NCBI GenBank assembly: GCA_018261905.1
Contig: JAGTRU010000004.1
Coordinates: 62,001-126,000, forward strand
Direction: 5' to 3'
From: Pseudomonadota bacterium
Lineage (GTDB): Bacteria; Pseudomonadota; Gammaproteobacteria; Burkholderiales; Rhodocyclaceae
DNA: 64,000 nt
The notes beneath the pieces are model-generated. The model searched no databases. It worked only from the letters and a program-made list of their open reading frames with translations, and was not told the DNA's origin. A program made the translations under genes and the position numbers. This document shows, in pieces, positions 8,653 through 17,113 of the stretch; within the stretch, counting starts at the first letter, position 1; every line of letters starts with the position of its first letter.

Positions 8653-9987
8653 TCAGCGGCCGGCCACCGGCAGGGCGAGGACGAATTCCGCACCGCCGCC
8701 CGCCACGTTGCCGGCACTTAACCGTCCGCCATGCCGCTCGACGATGCCGTAGCTGATCGACAGGCCGAGACCGGTGCCCTGGCCGACCGGCTTGGTGGTG
8801 AAGAAAGGTTCGAATAGCCGATCGAGATGTTCGGCCGCAATCCCCGGACCGTTGTCGACAAAACGCAACACGACCATGCCGTCGACCACGCCACCGCTAA
8901 TTTTCAAGCTCGCTTGCGGCTGGCTGGCCGTCGCGTCGCAGGCGTTCTGGACGAGGTTCATGACCACCTGCTGCAATTGCCCGGAGGAACCGGAACAGAT
9001 CAAAGCGGGTGGCAGATCGAGGGTCACGGCAAATTTCGCCGTCGCACTCTGCACCACCCAGCGCACCGAGCGCTCGACGACATCGTTGAGACTGACCTGT
9101 TCCGGCGTCATCTTGTCTACCGCCGAGAAGCGCTTCAGGGCGTCGACGATATCGCGGGTCCGTTCGGCACCTTCGATCATGCCGTCGATCAATTGCGGCA
9201 TGTCGGCCAGGATGCGATCGATGCGCAAGTCCTGGCGCAGGGCGGGCAACGCCTCCGTCTCCGCCGCCGGACTGGCATGGACGGCCGTGAGATAGGTCGT
9301 CAGGCGCCGGCCGTAGCGTTGCAGGGAAAGGACGTTGCCGAGGACGAAACTGATCGGGTTGTTGAGTTCGTGCGCCACACCGGCCACCAGCCGGCCGAGC
9401 GAGACCATTTTCTCGGCATGCAGCAACTGGCCCTGCGTCCGCTTCAGATCGTCGTGCGCCTGCCGCAATGCCGAATAGGCCCTACGCAACTCGCCGACCG
9501 GGCGCCCGGTGACCACCATGCCCATCAATTTGCCGGTCTGCGACAGGCGCGGCGTGCAGTTCATCGACACCGGCACCGTCGACCCGTCGCCGGCGCGCAG
9601 GAAAAACTCGCAGTCATGAACGCCTTCGCGGCCGAATCGGGCGAAGACGTCGCGCGCCCGGGCGCGCTCCAGATCATCGGCGAAGAGGTCGAAAACCGGC
9701 TTGTGCTCGAGTTCTTCGGCCGACTTGCCGGAGAAGTGACGGAGCGAGGAATTGACTTCGTCGATATTGCCGTTGCGGTCGCAGACGATCAGGATGTCCG
9801 ACATCGAGGCCAGCACGCTCTCGATGAACTGGTGCGAATCCTCGAGTGCCGCATTCTTTTCCTCAAGGGCCACTTCGTATTGGAGGAGGTCGTTGTAGAC
9901 CTCGTCCATTTTCTGGATCACCTCGATCCAGGCCTGCTCGCCGTCCGGGGGGAACGCCGATTCAGCGGGCGGGACGGTAATGGACAT
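8653..9987 (-). CDS. hupT: Hydrogenase sensor histidine kinase HupT/HoxJ
   Basis: A soluble histidine kinase of about 444 residues. It has an N-terminal coiled region (YEVALEEKNAALEDSHQF) and a PAS domain (about 60-180). The dimerisation/phospho-acceptor H-box is GRLVAGVAHELNNPISF, and the ATPase domain has N-box NLVQNACDA, G1 DNGPGI and G2 GTGLGLSI. No transmembrane segment is present, as in HupT/HoxJ, which read the H2 signal from the regulatory hydrogenase HupUV and control the response regulator HupR/HoxA. Both partners are encoded at 26,477-30,362. It overlaps the 3' end of nikR; an earlier ATG at 10014 is also possible. The assignment as HupT rests on context plus this architecture. Confidence 0.8.
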   Translation of the reverse strand: MSITVPPAESAFPPDGEQAWIEVIQKMDEVYNDLLQYEVALEEKNAALEDSHQFIESVLASMSDILIVCDRNGNIDEVNSSLRHFSGKSAEELEHKPVFDLFADDLERARARDVFARFGREGVHDCEFFLRAGDGSTVPVSMNCTPRLSQTGKLMGMVVTGRPVGELRRAYSALRQAHDDLKRTQGQLLHAEKMVSLGRLVAGVAHELNNPISFVLGNVLSLQRYGRRLTTYLTAVHASPAAETEALPALRQDLRIDRILADMPQLIDGMIEGAERTRDIVDALKRFSAVDKMTPEQVSLNDVVERSVRWVVQSATAKFAVTLDLPPALICSGSSGQLQQVVMNLVQNACDATASQPQASLKISGGVVDGMVVLRFVDNGPGIAAEHLDRLFEPFFTTKPVGQGTGLGLSISYGIVERHGGRLSAGNVAGGGAEFVLALPVAGR

Positions 9988-10426
9988 GGGCGTCACCGTG
10001 TTCGTCGTGGGCATGGTGATGCTCGGGCTCCAGGGCGATCACGTTGAGATGACCATGGCGGACGCCGCTTTCCGCCATCAGGGCATCGGCGAATTGTCGG
10101 ACATCGGCGGTCGCCCCCTTCAAAATGACGGATTCCAGACAATTGTCGTGGTCCAGGTGGCTGTGCATCGCCGCCACCGTCAGGTCATGATGCGCATGCT
10201 GCAAGCCGGTCAGACGTTCGGCCATTTCCCGTTCGTGATGGTTATAGACATAGGACAGGTTGGCGACGCAATGGCCGGCCGGTGCCGCCCGCTGGCCATC
10301 GCTCTCGATGGCGCCACGGATCAGGTCGCGCACGGCTTCCGAACGATTGCTATAACCGCGCACGGCGATCAACTGGTCGAACTGGCGGGCCAGCGATTCG
10401 TCCAGCGAAATGGTAAAGCGCTCCAT
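9962..10426 (-). CDS. nikR: Nickel-responsive repressor NikR with His-rich tail
   Basis: A 154-residue protein. An N-terminal ribbon-helix-helix DNA-binding domain (MERFTISLDESLARQFDQLI, then RSEAVRDLIR) is followed by an ACT-like metal-binding domain. The nickel ligands are recognisable: a His in the HAHHDL segment, HSH and the Cys of DNCLE, spaced as in E. coli NikR (H76, H87, H89, C95). Unlike the 133-residue E. coli protein it continues past RHGHLNVIALE with a tail of about 20 residues containing seven histidines (EHHHAHDEHGDAHVHY). The ATG at 10426 follows an AGGAG. It is co-oriented with hupT, and its probable operators lie before the permease and the TonB receptor. Confidence 0.93.
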   Translation of the reverse strand: MERFTISLDESLARQFDQLIAVRGYSNRSEAVRDLIRGAIESDGQRAAPAGHCVANLSYVYNHHEREMAERLTGLQHAHHDLTVAAMHSHLDHDNCLESVILKGATADVRQFADALMAESGVRHGHLNVIALEPEHHHAHDEHGDAHVHYRPAR

Positions 10427-10599
10427 GGATCATTCTCCTGACGAAAACAGCGGCCACAATGCCGGCATTTTTCCGCACATGCAACCCGCCCCCGGCAAAA
10501 ATCGGGAACGGGATATGCTTGAAACTCACTGCGGAAAGCGATTCCCGCTTTCGCATCCCTGCTTTCACCAGAAGCGGGCAGCACCAGGAGGAAGTCATC

Positions 10600-11565
10600 A
10601 TGGCCCATACCGACATCCGACTCGCCGTCGCCGAAGAACGCACCATCTACGACGTGGCCGCCATCGAGCGCGCCATGGAAGAGGCCGCCGGCAACCGCAA
10701 CGAGGCTCTGGCCACGCTCTACGACAAGATGAAGCAACGCGGCGGCGGCCGCTTCCTGGTCCGCCCGAGCGGCGCCGACATGATCGACGAGCTCTACGAC
10801 AGTTGCCCCAATTTTGCTGAAGTCATCGACGACCTCAAGAAGTACATCGCCCTCTCGGTGGCCGGCAACGAGCCGATGAGCTTCACACCCATCCTGCTGC
10901 TCGGCGAACCGGGCATCGGCAAGACCCATTTCGCCCGCGAACTGGCCACCCTTCTGGGGACCGGCCACGAATTCATCTCCATGAGTTCGCTGACCGCCGG
11001 CTGGGTGCTGTCCGGCGCCTCGGCACAATGGAACAACGCCAAGCCGGGCAAGGTAGCGCACACTTTGGTGCATGGCGACTACGCCAACCCCATTGTGGTG
11101 CTCGACGAAGTAGACAAGGCCGGCGGCGATTCCCGCTACGACCCGATGGGCGCCCTCTACGGCCTGCTCGAACGCGACACGGCGCGCGCCTTCAAGGACG
11201 AGTTCATCGATATCGACATCGATGCGTCGCACATCCTGTGGGTGACGACGGCCAACGACGAACGCTCGATTCCCGAACCGATCCTCAACCGCATGAACGT
11301 CTACGAAGTGCCGCGCCCCGACCACGATGCGGCGCTCAGCATCGGCGCCGCCCTCTACCGCGAAATCGTCAGTCAGCACGACTGGGGCTTCCCGCCGGAA
11401 GCCGAAACCAGCATCCTCGAACGCCTCGGCTCATTGCCGCCGCGCGACATGAAGAAGCGCCTGCTGGCCGCCTTCGGGAGCGCCAAACTGGAAGGCCGCA
11501 ACTATCTGGTCGAGCCCGATTTCGAGCAAACCAGGATGGGACGCAGCCGGAAGATCGGCTTCTGA
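10600..11565 (+). CDS. Lon-like AAA+ ATPase
   Basis: A 321-residue single AAA+ module. An N-terminal alpha-helical part of about 85 residues precedes Walker A (GEPGIGKTHFAREL), Walker B (PIVVLDEVDKAGG), sensor 1 (WVTTANDE) and an arginine finger (LNRMNVYEV). The region around Walker B resembles the AAA domain of Lon, but the protease domain is absent. The ATG at 10600 follows a strong AGGAGGAAG; upstream in-frame codons are non-coding in character. It is divergent from nikR and convergent with the small membrane protein downstream. Function unknown; presumably a remodelling ATPase. Confidence 0.75.
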   Translation: MAHTDIRLAVAEERTIYDVAAIERAMEEAAGNRNEALATLYDKMKQRGGGRFLVRPSGADMIDELYDSCPNFAEVIDDLKKYIALSVAGNEPMSFTPILLLGEPGIGKTHFARELATLLGTGHEFISMSSLTAGWVLSGASAQWNNAKPGKVAHTLVHGDYANPIVVLDEVDKAGGDSRYDPMGALYGLLERDTARAFKDEFIDIDIDASHILWVTTANDERSIPEPILNRMNVYEVPRPDHDAALSIGAALYREIVSQHDWGFPPEAETSILERLGSLPPRDMKKRLLAAFGSAKLEGRNYLVEPDFEQTRMGRSRKIGF

Positions 11566-11597
11566 GGGCGAAGGACTGGCCAGCGACGGCCCGCCGC

Positions 11598-11999
11598 TCA
11601 TTCCAGGCGACGAAAGACGGTCGTCGTGCCGTCGCGTTCCTCTAGGCGGAATTCGCCTGGCCCTAGCGAAACGACGGGATTGACCTCGTCGCTGATCTGC
11701 GTCCCCTGCTTGATGGTCCAGATGATTTTCTTGTCGGCGTAGCGCCAGACCCCGTATTGCAGGATGGCACCGGCTTCGGTCTTGATCTCCCACTCGCCGT
11801 TGGCGGCAAGATGGAGTGGCGTAACCAGCCGCGACGACTGCCACTTGCCGACGAAATCGCGCTCGCTGATCGCCGGCCCGGCGACCAGCCAATAACCCAG
11901 CCCGCCCGCCAGCAGCAGAAGGAAGAACTTGATCCGCCACCCAGCCAAGAACCCGTTACCCAAAGCGGGCGCGACGGCAACCTTGCCCTTACTCGCCAT
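11598..11999 (-). CDS. Small inner-membrane protein of unknown function
   Basis: 133 residues: a short basic N-terminus, one transmembrane segment (about residues 25-42, FFLLLLAGGLGYWLVAG) and a C-terminal domain of about 90 residues predicted to be beta-rich. The latter has lipocalin-like or small-domain features: FVGKWQSS, then YGVWRYADKKIIWTI. The ATG at 11999 overlaps the stop of the upstream J-domain gene, so the two are translated together. The W-x-S-x-R pattern and the repeated Trp strands suggest a compact ligand or protein-interaction domain. No family name is claimed. Confidence 0.7.
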   Translation of the reverse strand: MASKGKVAVAPALGNGFLAGWRIKFFLLLLAGGLGYWLVAGPAISERDFVGKWQSSRLVTPLHLAANGEWEIKTEAGAILQYGVWRYADKKIIWTIKQGTQISDEVNPVVSLGPGEFRLEERDGTTTVFRRLE

Positions 12000-12765
12000 A
12001 GGCACCGGAGCGCCCCCGGAAACGGTTGATTTCGCGTTCGAGTCGCGCCCTTTCGGCGGCTTTTTCGGCCTGTTCTTTGGCTTCCTTGCGGCGGAACTCC
12101 TCCTCCCTGGCCCGCTCGGCTTCCCGCTCGGCCTGTTGGAGATTGGCCGAGACCTCGGCGCCGATGCGCCGGGACTCCTCCTCGAAGCGACGCTGTTTGC
12201 GCTCCTGCTCGTCGGCCGATTGGGCCAGCCGTCGCTCCTCGCGCTCGGCCTCTTCCTTGCGGCGCATGTCGGCGAGCAACAGCTCGGCTTCGGCCCGGTT
12301 GGCCGCCCGAATCCCGTAGGTCTGATAGAAATCCTGCAGAAAGACCTTGTCGGCGGCCGGCGAGACGGCATTGGCACCGATCACCGCGCTGGCCTGCCGG
12401 TAAGCCGTAAACATGCCGACGATCTGCATTGTCATGCCGATCACCATCAGGCTGGCAATGACCGTCAATAATCGCCGGATCGGACTCCACTTGGCGGCCT
12501 CCGCCGCCAGCCCGTGGTGCATTGCGAGGTCCGCCCCGCCAATGTCGCCGAGCGTGGCGTCGTATTCGGCGCGGCGCGACGGATTGGCGAGCACCTCCCA
12601 GGCATGCTTGACCAGTTGCAACCGGAGTTCGGCCTCGCCCGGCGGCAAGGCGCCGTCGCCGGCCGCTAGCTGACGCGAAAGGCGCAGATAGGCCGCACTG
12701 ATTTCCGCCAGATCGGCGTACGGCGCTATCTCCAGCAAATCGTAATAATTCGTTGTCTGCTTCAT
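11989..12765 (-). CDS. Membrane protein with degenerate J domain and long coiled coil
   Basis: 258 residues. The N-terminal 70 residues follow the J-domain pattern (YYDLLEIAPYADLAEISAAY ... AWEVLANPSRRAEYDATLG), but the catalytic HPD tripeptide between helices II and III is replaced (LSRQLAAGDG), so stimulation of DnaK is unlikely. A transmembrane segment follows (about 95-115, LLTVIASLMVIGMTMQIVG). The last 100 residues are an Arg/Glu-rich coiled coil. It overlaps the downstream membrane protein by 11 bases. Possibly a J-like scaffold rather than a chaperone; function unknown. Confidence 0.75.
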   Translation of the reverse strand: MKQTTNYYDLLEIAPYADLAEISAAYLRLSRQLAAGDGALPPGEAELRLQLVKHAWEVLANPSRRAEYDATLGDIGGADLAMHHGLAAEAAKWSPIRRLLTVIASLMVIGMTMQIVGMFTAYRQASAVIGANAVSPAADKVFLQDFYQTYGIRAANRAEAELLLADMRRKEEAEREERRLAQSADEQERKQRRFEEESRRIGAEVSANLQQAEREAERAREEEFRRKEAKEQAEKAAERARLEREINRFRGRSGAYGE

Positions 12766-12855
12766 GATGACGGATATTCCCGGCCAACCCCGCCGCCAAG
12801 CATACCAAAGTCATCCCGCCGCAACCAAGTCGCCGGTCTCGAAAGTGCCTTGTCC

Positions 12856-14085
12856 TCAAGCCATGCGCCGCACCTTGACCTGATTGCGCCCGTTCTGCTT
12901 GGCGTCATACAAGGCCTGGTCGGCAACGGCCAACAATTGGAGGGGATCGAGCTCGGCCACCGCGGGGGCCAGCGCCAGCCCGAGACTGATCGTCAGCTTG
13001 ACCCGCTGACCGCACTCCTCGAGCGCCTCTTCGGCAACCGCGGCGCGCAGGCGCTCGGCGATCTGCTCGGCGACTTCGGCATCCTCGCCGTCGAGAACGA
13101 TCAGGAATTCCTCGCCGCCATAGCGGCCGACCCGGTTGTAATCCCTGACCCCGCGGCTCAAACGGTCGGCCACGGCTTTCAAGGCGCGATCGCCGACCAG
13201 GTGGCCATGGCCATCATTGATTCTCTTGAAAAAATCGATGTCGATCATCACCAGGCAGAGCGGTAGACCTTCCCGGCGCGCCCGCGACAATCGGGTTTCG
13301 AGCAACCCCATGATCGCCCGCCGATTGTAGAGACCGGTCAATTCGTCGTGCATCGCCTGATCCTGCAGGATGCGCTTGGCTTCGAGCAATTCCTGATTGA
13401 CCTCGTACAGTTGCTGATACAGGCGACTTTTTTCGACGAGCAGCGATAACTGCACGGCCAGCCGGAGGAAAACACCCTGATGGACGTTCTCGTAGGTATT
13501 CGGCGTAAAACTGGAAAAGAACAGCAGGCCGATCGGCTTGCCGTGGGCGATCAGCGGGCAGGTCAGGCTGGAACGCACGCCCTCGGCCAGCACCAGCCGG
13601 CTCGACTCCGAAGCGGGATGGGCCTCCAGGTAGCGTTCCAGGTCGTTGATGATGCGCGGCTTGCCGGTCTCGATCACGACCTGCAGGCTGCTGCCCTGCA
13701 TCGATGCGGTATAGCCCGGCGGAATATTGACCATTTCGCCATCGGAGCGTCCCCAGTAATGCGTCAGGTGCCGCTTGTCGTCGCTGAGAAAAGCCGCCGC
13801 CAGGCGGTTGTAGGGGATGACCCGGCGAAAGGTCTGGAATACCTTTTCCAGCACATCGTCGAGGAACAGGCCGCTGGTTAGCTGCTCGGCAATATGCTGA
13901 AGTTTTCGGCTTTCCTCGAAATTCTGCTCAAGGGTTTCCGCCAGCCGGGTCAGTTCCAGACCGAGATAACCGACCGCATCAAGCGGCTCGGCCGGAATAT
14001 CGACGGCAAAATTACCTTCCCGTAACTGCTGAACGGCTGACTGGAATACCGGAATTCTTTTATCGCTTTCCGCTTCACTGCCCAT
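12856..14085 (-). CDS. GAF-GGDEF diguanylate cyclase
   Basis: About 409 residues. A GAF sensor domain (about 55-230) is followed by a coiled linker and a GGDEF domain with the active-site motif RYGGEEFLIVLDG and substrate features DELTGLYNRRA and DIDFFKRINDGHGH. It should make cyclic di-GMP. The inhibitory I-site position reads RDYN rather than RxxD, so product inhibition may be lost. No signal peptide or membrane helix is seen, so the protein is cytosolic. The ATG at 14085 follows a GGGGGG ribosome site; an upstream ATG at 14127 lacks one. It stands alone, between the J-domain pair and the yfa cluster. Confidence 0.88.
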   Translation of the reverse strand: MGSEAESDKRIPVFQSAVQQLREGNFAVDIPAEPLDAVGYLGLELTRLAETLEQNFEESRKLQHIAEQLTSGLFLDDVLEKVFQTFRRVIPYNRLAAAFLSDDKRHLTHYWGRSDGEMVNIPPGYTASMQGSSLQVVIETGKPRIINDLERYLEAHPASESSRLVLAEGVRSSLTCPLIAHGKPIGLLFFSSFTPNTYENVHQGVFLRLAVQLSLLVEKSRLYQQLYEVNQELLEAKRILQDQAMHDELTGLYNRRAIMGLLETRLSRARREGLPLCLVMIDIDFFKRINDGHGHLVGDRALKAVADRLSRGVRDYNRVGRYGGEEFLIVLDGEDAEVAEQIAERLRAAVAEEALEECGQRVKLTISLGLALAPAVAELDPLQLLAVADQALYDAKQNGRNQVKVRRMA

Positions 14086-14310
14086 TTGTCCCCCCTTATT
14101 TTTGTGACCCGTCGTCATCCCCAGCAACGCTTTGTCGCCATTTGCATCGTTTCGTAGTCAAGCGGCTTTCTGCCACCCCTTCTCGTCTCTGACAAGATGG
14201 ACCGCGAACCGTTGCATGCCGGATCGATTTATTCGTCCTCCGCCGCATTTTATTCCGCGAGCATGACTAGCGCACCACCCCGCCCCCGGGTTTGATCGCT
14301 GACCGGCCCT

Positions 14311-15513
14311 TTACGGCTCGATCCGGATCTGGGCACCGCCCGGCGGACAGTTCAGGGACCCGACGAAGAGCTCGTCACCGGCCCGCAACAAGGCTTTCCC
14401 GGTCCGCAGGAAGAGGCTGTCGGCAGCTTGCCGTTCGAAACTGAAGCTGGCCCCGCCGGTACTCCCCCGGCAGGGCGCGGCGACCACCAGGGCGGCTGGC
14501 AGGACGCCGTCCATGGCGCCGACGTTGCGCAGGAATAGCTGTGACGTTGGCGAGGTTGCCGGCTGCCGAATTTCGCCGAGCAGGCGGACCGGGGTTTCGC
14601 GATGGGTAATGACGGCACGCCAGGTCGCCGGCGTCCACGCCCGGCGATCGCCGGCCACCGGCAGCCGGAACCAGACGATGCCGGCCAGGCCTGCCGGCGG
14701 CCGGGCCTCAAGCTGGCGCAGGAAGCCGCCGACGCTGGCCGGCGCCGCGAACCACTCGACGCCGGCGGGGGCCGCGCGGGCGGCCGGACCTTCGCTCTCG
14801 ATCGCCGTGATGCGGCCCTTTTCGTCGCGTCTGACCAGCGAGCCGTAATTGGGCAAGGCAACCCGGAACGGCCGCTTGGTCCGTCGCGCCAACGCCGCCG
14901 TCCAGGCCCGGGCCGAGGCCGGGTCGAACAGTACGCCGCGCGGATTGGCGACGGCATGCAACTGCAGGACGCTCTCGTCGACCGTGGCGAGCAGCGCGTC
15001 AAGCGCCGGAACGCCGAGCCAGTCGGGAAGCAGGGTGATCGACAGGAGGCGCTCGGCGGCCAGAGCGCGGCGCAGGCTGGCGAGCCAGTCGGCATAGTTG
15101 GCCAGTTGCCGGGTGGCGCAGTCGTGATCGATTTCCAGGCCGAGCTGGGGCACCCCGGCGGCCTGCCAGTGTTGCTGCAGGGCGGCGATTTCGGCGATCA
15201 GTCCGGGGCCGTCGAGCCCGGCCAGCGGCGCTGCGATGCGCACCACCGGAATGGCCGGCCGGCCGCTCGCCGCGAGCCCCGCCAGGTCGACGGCGAGGCG
15301 GTGGAAACGACCCTTGGCATCGACTTCGCCGGCCAGGACGCGCCAGGCCCGAAGCAGATCGGCCGAATCGCGCAGCGCGGCAACGACCGGCTCCGCCCAG
15401 CGGCGCTGCCAGACGTAGGCATCGTGCTCGAGACGCGGCGGCGGGCTTTCCCGACAGGCCGCCAGCAGCACCAGTCCGACCAGGAGCAGGCGCGGCAAAT
15501 ACAGCCCCCTCAA
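14311..15513 (-). CDS. DUF3142 lipoprotein at the end of the yfa cluster
   Basis: 400 residues with a lipoprotein signal (LLLVGLVLLAAC, lipobox LAAC at residue 20). The body resembles DUF3142: a TIM-barrel-like sequence with LGLEIDHDCATRQLANYADW and RVALPNYGSLVRRDEKG, similar in flavour to glycoside-hydrolase-like folds. The role is unknown. The start overlaps the stop of the upstream yfaP-like gene (ATGA), so it is the last gene of the yfaA-T-S-Q-P-P operon. The acidic EIDHD could be an active-site motif, but this is inferred only from position in the barrel pattern. Confidence 0.75.
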   Translation of the reverse strand: MRGLYLPRLLLVGLVLLAACRESPPPRLEHDAYVWQRRWAEPVVAALRDSADLLRAWRVLAGEVDAKGRFHRLAVDLAGLAASGRPAIPVVRIAAPLAGLDGPGLIAEIAALQQHWQAAGVPQLGLEIDHDCATRQLANYADWLASLRRALAAERLLSITLLPDWLGVPALDALLATVDESVLQLHAVANPRGVLFDPASARAWTAALARRTKRPFRVALPNYGSLVRRDEKGRITAIESEGPAARAAPAGVEWFAAPASVGGFLRQLEARPPAGLAGIVWFRLPVAGDRRAWTPATWRAVITHRETPVRLLGEIRQPATSPTSQLFLRNVGAMDGVLPAALVVAAPCRGSTGGASFSFERQAADSLFLRTGKALLRAGDELFVGSLNCPPGGAQIRIEP

Positions 15514-16310
15514 GGGAAGACGAAGGATTTGACGAGGGTCAGTTCACCGGGGCGGCGCAGAGGAATGCGGAAGACCTGCAATTTTTCGTCGGGTGTGCCT
15601 TCGCGGCTGATGATCGCGACCTGGGCAACGCTGATCTCCGCCGGACTGTCCTCGCTGTTGCCGCCCAAGCCCCCGAAATAATTGACGTACACCTGCCAGA
15701 TGCCCTTGGGCGGCGCCGGAATGGCATAGATTTCCGGACCGTAACCGCCGGTCACGTCGACATCGAGAGCACCGCCGTTTTTCGCCAAGCGGTCGCCAAA
15801 ATAGACATGCTGGCCATCCGGGGAAATGACGTGGAGATCGAGATCGGTCATATCGGTATCCCAACTGAGGACGACGCGCAAGCCGACCCGCTGGCGCGCC
15901 GGGTTGGCATCGTAGAAATTCACCCGGCGGACCTGCTGGCGATCGGCCGAACGCACTTCGACACTGTTGGCCCCGGGCGGGAAGGCGTACGGCCGGGCGA
16001 AGCTGCCATCGGCGCCGACGCTGAGCGGCAGCGGCACGCCGTTGACCACCAGGAGATGCGGCTGGCGCGACTTCTCGCCGGCCGCCCGGGCAATCCGGCC
16101 GCGGATCGCCGCCCCCAACTCCCGGCCATCTTCGCCCCGCCGGCTGGCCCCGGCATTGACCCGGCTGGCCGGATAATTGACCTCCTGCAGATGCTGGCCC
16201 GGCTCGCCGCCGGAATGTTTCCAGCCGCCGCGCGGCGCCTCGAGAGTGGCCTGGGCCTGGGCGGCCGTCGCGGCCAGCAGGGCGATCAAGGAGAGCAGCA
16301 GTCGGCTCAT
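15510..16310 (-). CDS. yfaP: YfaP-family DUF2135 periplasmic protein (copy 2)
   Basis: 266 residues with a signal peptide ([20 protein letters not shown]). The C-terminal half is the DUF2135 domain (LSWDTDMTDLDLHVISPDG, then PPKGIWQVYVNYFGG), a pattern seen in YfaP proteins. It is a paralogue of the next upstream gene: both begin the mature part with a (L/V).(A/G)PRGGW segment and share NGV/IxxPL and the DLHVxxPDG core. It overlaps both neighbours by four bases. YfaP proteins are encoded with YfaS-type alpha-2-macroglobulins and are presumed periplasmic partners; their biochemical role is not established. Confidence 0.85.
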   Translation of the reverse strand: MSRLLLSLIALLAATAAQAQATLEAPRGGWKHSGGEPGQHLQEVNYPASRVNAGASRRGEDGRELGAAIRGRIARAAGEKSRQPHLLVVNGVPLPLSVGADGSFARPYAFPPGANSVEVRSADRQQVRRVNFYDANPARQRVGLRVVLSWDTDMTDLDLHVISPDGQHVYFGDRLAKNGGALDVDVTGGYGPEIYAIPAPPKGIWQVYVNYFGGLGGNSEDSPAEISVAQVAIISREGTPDEKLQVFRIPLRRPGELTLVKSFVFP

Positions 16311-17113
16311 TTCTTTTCTCCGTAGCGCAGGGCGCGGACAAAGGTCAGATCGCCGACCCGGCGGAGCGGGACGACTAGGGTTTCCTGACGTTCGTCCGGC
16401 GTATTTTCGTTCGACACGATGCTAAGACGGACCGTGATCAGCGGCTTTTCGTGGGCATCGGCCGCGAAGTTATAACCGGCGGCATTGAAATTGCCCCAGT
16501 AATTGACATAGAGCAGGTAGGTGCCGCTGACCGGCGAGGCGGTCGAGAAAATCTCCGGACCGCCGCCATCGACACTATCGACGTCCAGGCCGCCGCCCCG
16601 TTTCAACAAGGGCTGCGCCCAGAAGGCGTGTTCGCCGTCCGGGGTCAGGACATGGAGGTCGACTTCCGCCTTGGGATCGTCCCAGCCGAGAACGAAACGC
16701 AATTTGCTGCGTGTCTTGTCGGCCTGGTTTTCGTAGAACTGCAGCCGGCGGCGCGCCCCGCCGGCCGCCACCACCTCGACACTGTTGCTGCCCGGCCCGA
16801 AGGCCCAGGGTTTGACGAAATGGCCTTGCTCGTCGGTATACAAGGGCATGTCGATACCATTGACGATGAGGCGGCCGGGCTGACGATTCGTCCCGGCCTG
16901 GCGCAACTGCCCGGCGATCAGCGCACGGTTCTTCTGCCCGCCCCGATCGACCGGCGGTTTCGGGTAGGCGGCAGCGATCGCCGCTTCCTTGTCCCCGGCC
17001 GCGCCGCTGTTGCGCCAGCCCCCGCGCGGCCCGTCGAGGACGATGGCGCTGTCGGCGACGGCCTGACCGACCAGCAGGAAGAGCAGCAAATAGAGCGGAC
17101 AGTGCGGGATCAT
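16307..17113 (-). CDS. yfaP: YfaP-family DUF2135 periplasmic protein (copy 1)
   Basis: 268 residues with a signal peptide ([20 protein letters not shown]). It has PRGGWRNSG at the mature N-terminus and a DUF2135 domain ([32 protein letters not shown]). Stop and start codons overlap those of yfaQ upstream and the second yfaP downstream. The two paralogues differ mainly in the central acidic loop, which suggests an old duplication. It is likely periplasmic and associated with the YfaS macroglobulin; no enzymatic motif is seen. Confidence 0.87.
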   Translation of the reverse strand: MIPHCPLYLLLFLLVGQAVADSAIVLDGPRGGWRNSGAAGDKEAAIAAAYPKPPVDRGGQKNRALIAGQLRQAGTNRQPGRLIVNGIDMPLYTDEQGHFVKPWAFGPGSNSVEVVAAGGARRRLQFYENQADKTRSKLRFVLGWDDPKAEVDLHVLTPDGEHAFWAQPLLKRGGGLDVDSVDGGGPEIFSTASPVSGTYLLYVNYWGNFNAAGYNFAADAHEKPLITVRLSIVSNENTPDERQETLVVPLRRVGDLTFVRALRYGEKK

